The notes under the pieces: model-generated
The model's database searches: none
The model's input: only the letters and a program-made list of their open reading frames with translations
What the model was told of the DNA's origin: nothing
Assembly (NCBI RefSeq): GCF_001186125.1
Contig: NW_014040461.1
Location: 54,661 to 81,105 of the forward strand
Length of the DNA: 26,445 nucleotides
Direction of reading: 5' to 3'
Origin: Sphaeroforma arctica JP610
Taxonomy: Eukaryota > Opisthokonta > Ichthyosporea > Ichthyophonida
In this document: piece by piece, positions 18,190 to 26,445 of the stretch
Layout: each line of letters begins with the position of its first letter
Numbering within the stretch: position 1 is the first letter of the stretch
Position numbers and translations under genes: made by a program

Positions 18190-19040
18190 TCAACTTATGA
18201 CTTCAGTCTTTTTCTATTAAGGAATGACTGTGCTTAAGAAAAATTTCGTGGTAGTTATCCCCCTTTACGTTCAAATAGTCTAAGTAGTTAATACCTTGCT
18301 AACTTTGAAATGTGTAGGTTTCGGTCTATCAAGGCGATATTAACGCCTTAGAGTAATAAAGCGCTTAGGTTAAGTCTAAGAATAATTAAATTCAATGTAG
18401 ATAAACGAAATGAGTCTTTTAGTAAAGTTAGGTATGCCTCGTGAAAACAGCAATACTCTGAGGGATTGTGAGGCTGAGACATTGCCTATATACAATCCTC
18501 TCAGTACTGTTTTCGCCGAAGGGATTTTATTTAGTGTTTCGTTGTCGCTCTAATAGAAACTATGGTATGTTTCGTTGGGGCGAATCCGAGAGACTCATAA
18601 AATCTTATCTTTAGAAAAAAAAGAATAGAAAAAGGAAAAATACTCTTGATGTCCATAGTTATTGCTTTAACCAATAACTTGTCACTTATCAAGAATTACC
18701 GACTTAGCCTTCATCAGACTGGCACATCTGGTTGGCTGAACGGAGGATAAACTAAGCAACGCTAATAGTCCTTAGAAACCTATGTTCGGTTGAGCCATCT
18801 CGCTACCGAAGTATTCAGATATAAATAGATTTGGAAGGTTAATAAAGTTCTATTAATAGAACTAGACCAAATCTTATATTTGGTATTTTACTGGGGACTT
18901 TTAATGGCCTTGTCAAAATATCTGATATGTAAAATGGAAAAGGTATTTAATTAATAAAAACCGTTAAAACCCATTTAAGAGTTTACGTACTTTTAAGAGA
19001 ACGTTTTACGTACTATTAAGAGTCCGTTTATATTATAAGG
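18190..19040 (-). repeat. LTR/leader-like block between elements 1 and 2
   Basis: Non-coding, AT-rich. Parts match the block upstream of element 2 Gag in the same order: CTGAGAC near 18474 and 25097, TTTATTT.GTGT near 18526 and 25152, and G..GGCACATCT.GTTG near 18717 and 25388. The match is weak overall. Exact LTR ends, primer-binding site and polypurine tract were not recognised. Confidence 0.5.
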
Positions 19041-19042
19041 TT

Positions 19043-20420
19043 CTAATGTGGAGGCCCGGCTTTTACACCATGTTCTTTGAAACTTGGAATGAATGATGTC
19101 TGGGGACAAACGTTGACTACATCCGGACGATTGTTTGTCGGTAAGATCGTGTCCGCGTCTACCTTGTTCTTATGTAGACACTTACGAAACTTCATATTAA
19201 AAGCCTTCAATACATCTGGATCATCGAATGCCGATGGAGGTAGATCGGGTTGTAAGCCATCTGCAAACTCCGTGGTATAGTATGTGATATCGTCATGTTT
19301 GTACTTCCCAAGAACTTTCTTAAAATCATAAGACATAAGAGGTGTAGTAGTTTCACGTGTGCGACGAAGGATGATTTCAGTCGTTGGAATTCGATGTGAT
19401 CCGATATTAAGAGCACTTGAACTGTCAACATTGTTAACTTCGTAAGTTCCACTCTTCTTATCAGCCGCTGAAATCTTGAATGGTCCAATGTATATAGCCG
19501 TAAGCACAGTTGTATCAGAGTTGCGAGCCATTATGTTGACTATATCGCCTACCTCAAACTCGACTATCTTTTTCGAATCATTCTATCGTTTTTGTCTCTT
19601 CTTGAGCGCGATGTCCTTCATCTCTCTCAAACAAGGAAAGACGACGTCTCTGGTACGACGCATCTTTTCTAACCATGGTAACACATGATCTTCTTGAGAA
19701 TCCTTGTTGAAAAGTATTTGTAAGGCACTATAACGGCCCCTGAAATAGTGGGCGGGTGTTGTACCAGTGACTGGATCCGGTGTCTCGTTCATTTGTGTCT
19801 GTACCCAGTTAATTGAATATGGCCACAAGTCAGCATCGTCTAGCAACGCTCCACGCATGAACTCCTTCATCTTTCTGTGTCGCACCTCATATGCACCTTG
19901 TGTCTGAGGCTTATAAGGTACATCCATTTTGTGGCATGATCCCGTAACGAGTAACAGCGTCGTCACGACGTCTCCTGTAAACTCACTACCGTTGTCGGTA
20001 CATACCATAGCTGGCCAGCCAAAATCTGCGAAACACTTATAAATGCACTCAGCCACCGTTTATGTTGATTTGTCTTTCAGAGGATATAGTACACTATATC
20101 TTGAAGCAACATCAAAAACGTGGCAGACATACTTATCTTTCGTGTGTTCGGACATGGGTAGCTCAACCAAATCAATGATGACCCTGCGCCATGGATCGTC
20201 CGCAATGGGGCATATCCACAGCGCTTGATCAGGTTAACTTCGCAGTAGTTGCATTCGTGATACACCTGAGATATAATTTGCTTGAGCTTTAGGTGTGCAA
20301 TGTCGTACCTCTTGCAATCTTTCTCAGTCCAACCCTTATCCATGTGTTTAAGTGCATGATTCTGTCTCAACCACTTCAGAATGTCACCTTCCGCTGACCT
20401 TGCTATCTCAAAATCTGGAG
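19043..20420 (-). pseudogene. Element 2 integrase region (fossil)
   Basis: HHCC finger (NHALKH ... YHECNYCE), then VCTDNGSEF, YKPQTQGAYEVRHR and a C-terminal GPF-type module (YIGPFKISAADKKSGTYEV), followed by a long acidic/polar tail with no chromodomain. DDE integrase. Broken. Confidence 0.87.
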
Positions 20421-20789
20421 GTGAGGAGTCCACTACTACATCACCTGGACTCGAAGACTCGTCTCGTCCAATCTCGCCTGAAAGGTCGGCCGTGTGAATT
20501 CTACTAATGTTCTCTTGGTCCATTAGTTGGGTTACATGGTCGTATACATCTGGATAATCGTTCATCGACTGTTTGAGTAGCCTGGTCTCAGCCTCGTATG
20601 CAGTTTCTCTGTCAGAACGTATCTTTTTGTAAAATGCCTTCGCTAGGGATGAGTTCCTCTTTGCATCTTTAGGATCAGATTGTACCTCGGTAACGCATAC
20701 TGCAGGTGCGTGTGTCGCCACAGCATCTCTTTGAGACTTAGGTGTCAAGAGTGGAATCTTGGATTCGTCGACCTTTCGTTTGAAGGTCT

Positions 20790-21170
20790 CGGATGGTGTC
20801 CATTTGGTTGTACCAACTGGACCTATTCGAGATACTATTGTATGTCGCCAAGGAGTCTTCTGGACTGCACGGGTACCCTGGTAGAGAAAAGTATCTACCT
20901 CTCTATCCATATATATGGGCTCACATTGTATCATCGATATCAACTGTGGTAGCCATTTATCTGAATGTCTTAGGGGACAACACAACGTGATGGTAGCATC
21001 TTGTATATGAACATAATTTAGCAACTGTGGTATCAACAACCACGGTGGATTCGCCCATGCGTTCTCATCGGATAAATCGATTTAAAACCCATCACCGTCT
21101 GGATGTTCCAGAGTCCGGTATCGCGGCAGTTGCGCATTATGGTGTGCTGCAAACCTATCGATGGTATGTG
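20790..21170 (-). pseudogene. Element 2 methyltransferase-like (DIRS DAM-type) region (fossil)
   Basis: FAAHHNAQLPRYRTL opens the region, ENAWANPPWLLIPQLLNYV follows with an NPPW motif, then TITLCCPLRHSDKWLPQL. NPPW is the motif IV form of N6-adenine methyltransferases, and the order matches the DAM-like domain of DIRS elements. The region lies between RNase H and integrase. Broken; whether it ever methylated DNA is unknown. Confidence 0.65.
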
Positions 21171-21655
21171 GTCCATGTATGTTGTCTGCAATTTTAAACC
21201 ACCTAGGATTGGCCTTCCAATCCATAGCTAGCAATTACCGAACCATCTTGTTGAAATCCGGTACGAAGCGTGACAGCATATCCGGTAAATGATTGTGTAT
21301 ACCCGGTATATGTGTTATGCTAAAAGAAAACTTTACGATCGTGTCGTGCCATCGACTGACCAATTGTGAATTTGGGTTCATGTCTTTTAAATGTTGCAAC
21401 GATTTCTGATCACACAGTACATTAAAATGTGTACCGTAAAGGTAGTCCTTAAAATGAGTGAGTGCAGTACATTAAAATGTGTACCGTAAAGGTAGTCCTT
21501 AAAATGAGTGAGTGCGGTCACAATAGCTAGTAGCTCTTGCTGCACAGTCGGGTAATTGATTTGTGGAGTTCATAGCTCTGCTAAAGCACTGCACGTATCT
21601 CGGTTTCCCGTCAATCATTTGCTATAGAACACCTCCCAACGTCATGTCTGATGCG
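21170..21655 (-). pseudogene. Element 2 RNase H region (fossil)
   Basis: ATDASDMTLGGVL at the start matches Ty3-type RNase H; a HIPGIHNHLPDMLSRF-type end is seen near 21265-21320. Broken. Confidence 0.82.
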
Positions 21656-22560
21656 TCCGTAGCCACCATGAAGGGTACTCCATCTTTTGGTGGCTGGATT
21701 ACTGGAGCTTGTTGAACCACTGTTTTGAGCTGCTTAAAGGCATCATCACAGTCTTTGGTCCACAATGCTCCTAATTTGCCCTTGTGACATCTTAGATGTC
21801 CGAAAGGCTGCAAGTAGCTTGCCAGGTGTGGAACTCCGTCTGACAGGAAGTCAACGAAACCGCACATGCTGTTCACGCCCTTGCCTGTAGTGAGGGTTCT
21901 CCAGTCTAGTAAGTGTTCTATTTTTCCGGGGTCGATCATAATGCCTTCCCCAGATACACGATAACCCAACAGCTGTATCTCATTCACACCGAATTGACAT
22001 TTCTCGCTGTTGATCTTAAACTTGTGTTTGTTAAGCATTGCCAGTACCTCTCTTACAGCCCTGTCATGCTCCTCTTTAGTTTTAGTAAACACGACAATGT
22101 CATCGATATATACCTGTACGTTGTCCATATCCCTAAGCAGGTCTTGCATGATTTGATGAAGGAAGGCTGGTAGCATATGCAAACCAAAAGGGGCTCCTTT
22201 AAAAGAATACTGCTGACCATCCCAAGTGAAGGTGAAATACTTCCGATGTGGTTTGTATATCTTCATTTGGTTGTAACCATGCTTCAAATCGATGGTCAAA
22301 AATATTTTCACACCTTCCATTCTTCTCAGCAATTCATTGATTCTTGGTAAATGGAAATTATGTGTGGGTATAAGAGCGTTTATAGGACTCATATCCAAAC
22401 ACACGCGAACCTTCTTTAACGTACCATCGGAGTTGAACTGGTCTACAGCCAAGAGTGCTAGGTTGACAGGAGTCGGTTCGTAGTTGACTGCGATTACTCC
22501 ATCATCCAACCATGCCTTGACTTGTTCTCGTACCACCTGTTCGTGACGCCACGCTACGTA
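21655..22560 (-). pseudogene. Element 2 reverse transcriptase region (fossil)
   Basis: Motifs in order: VCLDMSPINALIPTHNFHLP, FLTIDLKHGYNQMKI (motif A aspartate), FKGAPFGL (motif B), VYIDDIVVFTKT (motif C YxDD), LLGYRVSGEGIMIDPGK (thumb). This firmly assigns the element to Ty3/Gypsy-like RTs. After the thumb, the usual GLANYYRRFI is replaced by a CGFVDFLSDGVPHLASYL stretch, shared with element 1. Confidence 0.93.
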
Positions 22561-22607
22561 ATTTCGCGTTGAACATTTCAACTTCGAAAAGTCTACTTTA
22601 GTCAAAT

Positions 22608-23035
22608 CTAATCGGTGATCTTTATCTTGTTGTTCTCAAAGATAAGATCCTTTAGCTTCTCTGTGAATTGGGGTATCATTTCCTTCATATACTTAGAAGG
22701 CTTGTATACAGGCTTCAGAAATTTGTCATCTGACTGATCCTTCTGAGGGTCAATGTTAGTAGGCAAACCGGTAATTGTTATACCCAACGATAACAGATAT
22801 CCCATCCCCACTATTAAATCGTAATCTGGCGAATTGTTACAGACTACTGCCTTTGTCACTGTGGTCCGTTGATCTGTTAGGGTAAACCTCAAATCTACGG
22901 CCATGTCACGACACGTAATCTCCCTTTCGTCAGCCAATTTTAACATAGTAGGTTCTGATTTACGAGTTATATCAGTTATCTTACACTCGATGATAAACAT
23001 GAATTTTGCGTGCCCGGATCCAACAACGCTTTTAT
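22608..23035 (-). pseudogene. Element 2 aspartic protease region (fossil)
   Basis: A LLDPGT active-site-like motif lies at about 23010-23030, and LIVGMGYLLSLGITITGLP about 75 codons later is the counterpart of the retropepsin flap/hydrophobic-G part. Broken. Confidence 0.75.
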
Positions 23036-23159
23036 TTTATGCCCATTAACTCGTACATCCAGGATGACGCGCTCATCTTACGGTGCATCCTTTTGTTTCA
23101 GTGCCAAGATCCGGTATGATTGTCACTTAACTTCTACTTTAGGTTGCACCTTCCATACG

Positions 23160-23305
23160 TGCTTGTGGTAACCTCCAGTCCCTTCACAGTCTGCACACTT
23201 CACGATAAAATGTTTGCATTTTTCTACGTGCCTGCCATTCGAGTGTCCATTCGGTTCATGTTGGGCCATGCGCCAGCTGCAATCTGTCTCAGTACAGTCC
23301 TTGGT
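23160..23305 (-). pseudogene. Element 2 Cys/His box between Gag and protease (fossil)
   Basis: CTETDC...H...NGRH is followed by CKHF...KCADCE...GYH. The second cluster has C-x-H-x4-C-x2-C-x6-H spacing, identical to element 1. The pair may bind two zinc ions. Confidence 0.65.
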
Positions 23306-23432
23306 CTCCTTATACTTAGGTTTAGGAGGATCAGCTGCCTGATTAGATCTATTGCCCAAGTTCCCGCGAGTGTTGACATTGTTCTTTTGACCATCAGTAC
23401 CTTGCACTTACTTGTTCTTATGGCCTCCTCGG

Positions 23433-24925
23433 TCACCACCTTTGTTCCCGTTGTTGAGAGTCTCGACCGTTACCTGGTCCTCCATTCGTGTTGGGCACCG
23501 TCTTCTTAGTAGACGGTGTGAATTTCACCACAGAACTCGAACGTTTCGAAAACGTCTGGTCTGCTCTCGAATAAAATTCAGTCCAAGTCAAGTCGGCGAG
23601 TTTCATGATGCCGTATGTTGGCCCTTCAATTGAAATCTCACGTACTTTGTCTGGAAAAGATTGGTGCATGTCTGCGTACAACACTTCTTGGTCTTTTCTA
23701 TGTAGAGCCGACCAGAAAATAGTTTGTACCCATAGCACACACATATTCAACTTGTCTCGTGACAATTCTTGTGTTTGAGCACGTGTTATGTGAGTTTCCA
23801 ATTCTAGAAGATAATGTGACACTGGTGTTCCTTCGTCCGGTGGTACCATTATCGATACCAATAGTTCCGGCCTTGGATCGGTTGATAATAAATAGAATAT
23901 CATCTCGCTCTGTTCCTTCCACGTCTTTAGCTTTGTTATAGCAGTTTTAGCCTTCTCCAACTTATCATACTTATAAGATGACGGCTTAAAACTCTGTTGC
24001 GCAGCCTCGAACCATAGATTATTACGTAAATTTGCAGTAAGCATAATTTGACCAAATTCTTTCCTTCTTACTGTCCACTGACTTCTCGGCGTGTATTATG
24101 CGCAGCTCCGTATCAATCTTGGATTGAAAGTGCCTCGCCATTGTCATTCTCAACCTGGCTTGCTCTACCTTTCCTTGATCCATTGCTAGCGTCGCCTCCT
24201 CTTCTGCGTTAAGCATTCGAGCAGTAAAATCAGCAATTTTCTTGTCACTCTCCGAAAATCTCATCAAATTGCGTGTCCATCTCCTTCAATCCATGCAGCC
24301 ACTGATTGTCTCCATCGTCACCGTCATCCTTTCGTGCTTTCTTACGAGTTGTCATCGTCGTCGATGTCTTCGACTGCTTGGCCGATGGCGGCAAGTGATC
24401 TGGTCCTGACGAGTCTGGCTCTTCAAATTCCAGCGATGATTGATCCTCGTCTCCGCTAGTACACTTAGGCTTCTCTTCCACCGTAAATTTTCGTTTGCCG
24501 GTCTTCTTCCGGTCTTTGTATTCCTGGAATTCAGCCGCCAACTTTTGCAATTCGCGCAGGTAATCATCTGTGTCCCGGCCGTCTGAATCTTCTCCTCCAG
24601 AGTCTGACCCTTGTTCTGATTCAGATTTTGAGGCTCCTTTACCTTGTGGTATTAGGTCTCCCAGTCCCGATCCTATCTGCCTGTGCTTCGGTATCTTGTC
24701 AGCTGACTCCATCGGTGTATTTTTCTTTTCCTTTGATTTCTTTGATTTCTTGGGCTTGGCCTTGCCCGTTGTAACTTCATCAAAAGAATCCGCGGGTAAA
24801 GCGTGTGCCATCATACTCGTCACAGCTTCATCCGCTTGTGGGTCAGGTGTCAAAGAGTGTTCCAAAGGCATAACCTTCGGCTGGTTCTTTGATGCCTTCG
24901 CTTTTCCTTTATCCTTCGTCATATT
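23433..24925 (-). pseudogene. Element 2 Gag region (fossil)
   Basis: The N-terminal part (from MTKDKGKAK) is highly charged, with a basic KPKKSKKSKEKK cluster and a Ser/Asp/Glu-rich tract (SDSGGEDSDGRDTDD). A central helical part follows, then a capsid-like core ending LADLTWTEFYSRADQ. Ty3-type Gag by position. Broken. Confidence 0.75.
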
Positions 24926-25769
24926 TTTCCGATAGTGTATAAACTTAAAAATTTGTAAAAGTCAGACTATCCAGGCTGACTATCGGTTTCAATAAGTTAA
25001 CGTACAAGAAAAGTAAGATTTCAAAGTAAATTTGCATAATATAATTTAAGTTTAGCTTCAGCCCTTGGTAATGAGCTAAAGATTAGGGAATGTAAGACTG
25101 AGACTATTGTCTTTATGGCTCCACTTTAATCACTCAAAACTTCGGTCTAGATTTATTTGGTGTCAGTAACTAAGATCAGATTTCATTTCATTGGATGTAT
25201 AATATTTCATTCTATATCATCCCATGCCTCGAAACTACCTTCCAATCGCAATTACCAATAAAATAACTCTAAGTCCAACTTAAGAAAAATAAAAATAAAA
25301 ATAAAAAACACCATGCTGGTACAGTTAAATGTCTGTACCTATACCCCATCACATGGTACCTAGCTCTCCAACCCATTGAAGGCATAGACGGGCACATCTA
25401 GTTGACCGACTAGGGGGGATCATATTCATGCCCCATTTCTCAGTAGATTGTCTCGCGCTGAGAGTATTTGGTAGTACAACATGTGTCATCAAGTGTCAAT
25501 ATCACCTGAGGCTCACCAAGTGTTGTATCCCAATATTGTGATGGAAAACATATACATGTAGAAAAACCGTCATATCAATATCAACAGAGCCTCATTTCTC
25601 TGTCGTATACAATTGTAATTCCAAATGTACAAATTAGATTATTTGTTTGTTTGTTTTCTGTAAATTCAATATATCTATAATTATATTATTTGATTATTAT
25701 ACAGATATAATTATCTACGATAACCGTAATAACGTTTAAACGTTAATACGTTTAGGATATACGTTAACA
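24926..25769 (-). repeat. LTR/leader-like region upstream of element 2 Gag
   Basis: Non-coding, AT-rich. Next to Gag an 8-bp inverted pair (CCGATAGT at 24929 and ACTATCGG at 24978) could form a leader stem. The outer end may be the ACGTTAACA near 25761-25769 (ends in CA). It is weakly related to the 18190-19040 block. Confidence 0.45.
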
Positions 25770-25922
25770 TGTGCTTCTACTATAGGAACCCGCCGATTTT
25801 ACACTACCCGAGTGGGTATCCAAATCCGCTACATACAAGTTTCAGTATTAGGCCAATACTGGTATGTTTATGTTTATCATTTAATTTATTTCGAAGTCTG
25901 TCCTAGTTAGAACCTAGCTATT
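25770..25922. other. No gene seen; small hairpin
   Basis: Contains the hairpin CAGTATTAGGCCAATACTG (7-bp arms) near 25842-25860. Otherwise featureless. Confidence 0.4.
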
Positions 25923-26089
25923 TAATTTTTTTGTACCTTGCAACGATGTCTTCCTCACACCGGCAGATGACCGTACACCGTACCAGCTAGCAGCCCCCAT
26001 CGTCACCTGGATTAACCGGGTCCGTGACTTTATTGCCACGAGCCCCATCCAGATGCTGGGTAAGGCCGCCAGTAACGGCCGCTTGTAGT
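25923..26089 (+). CDS. Possible exon, function unknown
   Basis: A GC-richer patch in AT-rich DNA keeps one plus frame open over about 50 codons to TAG (26087-26089), with protein-like content (TPADDRTPYQLAAPIVTW, then a likely helix INRVRDFIATS). I recognise no family. The antisense frame is also open over the patch (LPSIWMGLVAIKSR), so the strand is not certain. No start codon or firm splice acceptor was found; a CACCGGCAG at 25960-25968 is one candidate. Confidence 0.3.
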
Positions 26090-26240
26090 AAAAGTTAAAA
26101 TTAAAATTAAAATGCTCATCAGCTAAATAAACTGGGCACCTGTTAATTTCTGCATATATTACTGATCACTCCAATTTGCTCTAGATTTATAAAAATAATA
26201 AAAATCTGCATAATATATATATATATAAATATATATATAT
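26090..26240. repeat. AT-rich spacer with TA microsatellite
   Basis: AAATTAAAATT words at 26094-26113 and a (TA)n tract at 26211-26242. Confidence 0.85.
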
Positions 26241-26445
26241 ATGAAAATCACGCAAACGTATCAAACCGAGCAAAACGGAAGGTGGGGGTTTCAATTTCAC
26301 TATCTCGCACATCCCGGGTATAAGAACGTGCTACCAGACGCGTGGTCTAGGCTTCATGAGGGAACTGTTGAGACTGAGGACCCGGAGGTACTATATGCAG
26401 AATGTTGGCAACTTTTTCCAGATTACTTTGAGCAAGCGCAACGGA
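26241..26445 (+). CDS. 5' part of an unknown gene, runs off the window
   Basis: ATG at 26241, directly after a TA microsatellite, opens a frame that stays open for 68 codons to the window end. Composition is protein-like and quite unlike the AT-rich flank: WGFQFHYLAHPGYKNVLP, then an acidic stretch with ETEDPE and an aromatic end (CWQLFPDYFEQAQR). No signal peptide or known motif is seen. The upstream possible exon (25923-26089) ends in a stop, so the two need not belong together. The start could instead be an internal codon of an exon. Confidence 0.5.
   Translation, partial: MKITQTYQTEQNGRWGFQFHYLAHPGYKNVLPDAWSRLHEGTVETEDPEVLYAECWQLFPDYFEQAQR

Larger units (their letters stand above)
11670..18990 (-). 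mobile_element. Fossil Ty3/Gypsy-type retroelement 1, with a DAM-like domain
   Basis: Minus-strand order is Gag, Cys/His box, aspartic protease, RT, RNase H, methyltransferase-like domain, integrase. PR-RT-RH-IN order marks Ty3/Gypsy. It is clearly broken, with about ten or more breaks, and is older-looking than its neighbour. Ends are approximate: the 5' side lies in the LTR/leader-like block at about 18190-19040, and the 3' LTR is not recognised. The age cannot be dated without an LTR pair. The 20-N assembly gap lies in its RT. Confidence 0.85.
18990..25769 (-). mobile_element. Fossil Ty3/Gypsy-type retroelement 2, with a DAM-like domain
   Basis: Same strand, order and domains as element 1, which it clearly resembles in protein sequence but not closely in DNA. 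It is better preserved yet broken, with roughly six to ten breaks. Its 5' side lies in the non-coding block up to about 25769; the 3' side abuts the block shared with element 1. Ends are approximate and no target duplication was found. Confidence 0.87.

Noticed and set aside
10638-25769. TGTTA at 10638 and TTAACA near 25769 as the two outer ends of one large element
   Set aside because: The flanking five bases differ (TCAGA versus TGTGC) and the terminal sequences do not match further.
26060-26085. Resemblance of AGTAACGGCCGC to cloning-vector linker sequence
   Set aside because: Only 12 bases agree and neither flank continues as vector; probably chance.
1-26445. tRNA, rRNA or CRISPR features
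   Set aside because: No cloverleaf with a GGTTCRA box, no rRNA core words and no regularly spaced repeats with unique spacers were seen.

Overview
The window is eukaryotic nuclear DNA. It has GT-AG introns full of microsatellites and minisatellites, Ty3/Gypsy-type retroelements and small DNA-transposon relics. It looks like an intron-rich protist genome, but the sequence alone does not fix the species. I see no rRNA, tRNA or CRISPR array. There is one 20-N assembly gap at 14512-14531.

Left part (1-7501): two host genes face each other. A plus-strand gene is visible only as its last six exons (200-3480). Its exons are too short to stand out as ORFs, but every exon junction keeps phase. Its C-terminus is a helical-bundle domain of the harmonin-homology / paired-amphipathic-helix type, most like the C-terminal domain of the RTEL1 helicase, with SIN3-type PAH as the alternative. 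Its introns carry several unrelated minisatellites, a decayed copy of one exon and a duplicated splice donor. On the minus strand, a 1020-codon reading frame (7501-4439) encodes a Ser/Thr-rich, probably disordered protein with four exact-period 61-residue repeats. Two downstream stretches (to 3910) look like its alternative or true 3' exons.

Middle (7502-11660): no gene is recognisable. It holds a 167-bp pogo/Tc1-mariner-like MITE flanked by TA, a 2.7-kb run of low-complexity tracts each built from its own set of short words, a 67-bp TG...CA mini-element flanked by TCAGA, and a foldback element with a 161-bp tandem duplication.

Right part (about 11670-25770): two related, fossil Ty3/Gypsy-type elements lie head to tail on the minus strand. 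Both read Gag, an unusual Cys/His box, aspartic protease, RT, RNase H, a methyltransferase-like (DIRS 'DAM'-type) domain, then DDE integrase with an HHCC finger and a GPY-like tail. Both are broken, the left one more heavily. Only one LTR/leader-like block lies between them. The DAM-like domain within a DDE-integrase element is the most interesting signal in the window.

Right edge (25770-26445): a GC-richer patch that may be an exon, then a plus-strand reading frame that starts at 26241 and runs off the window.
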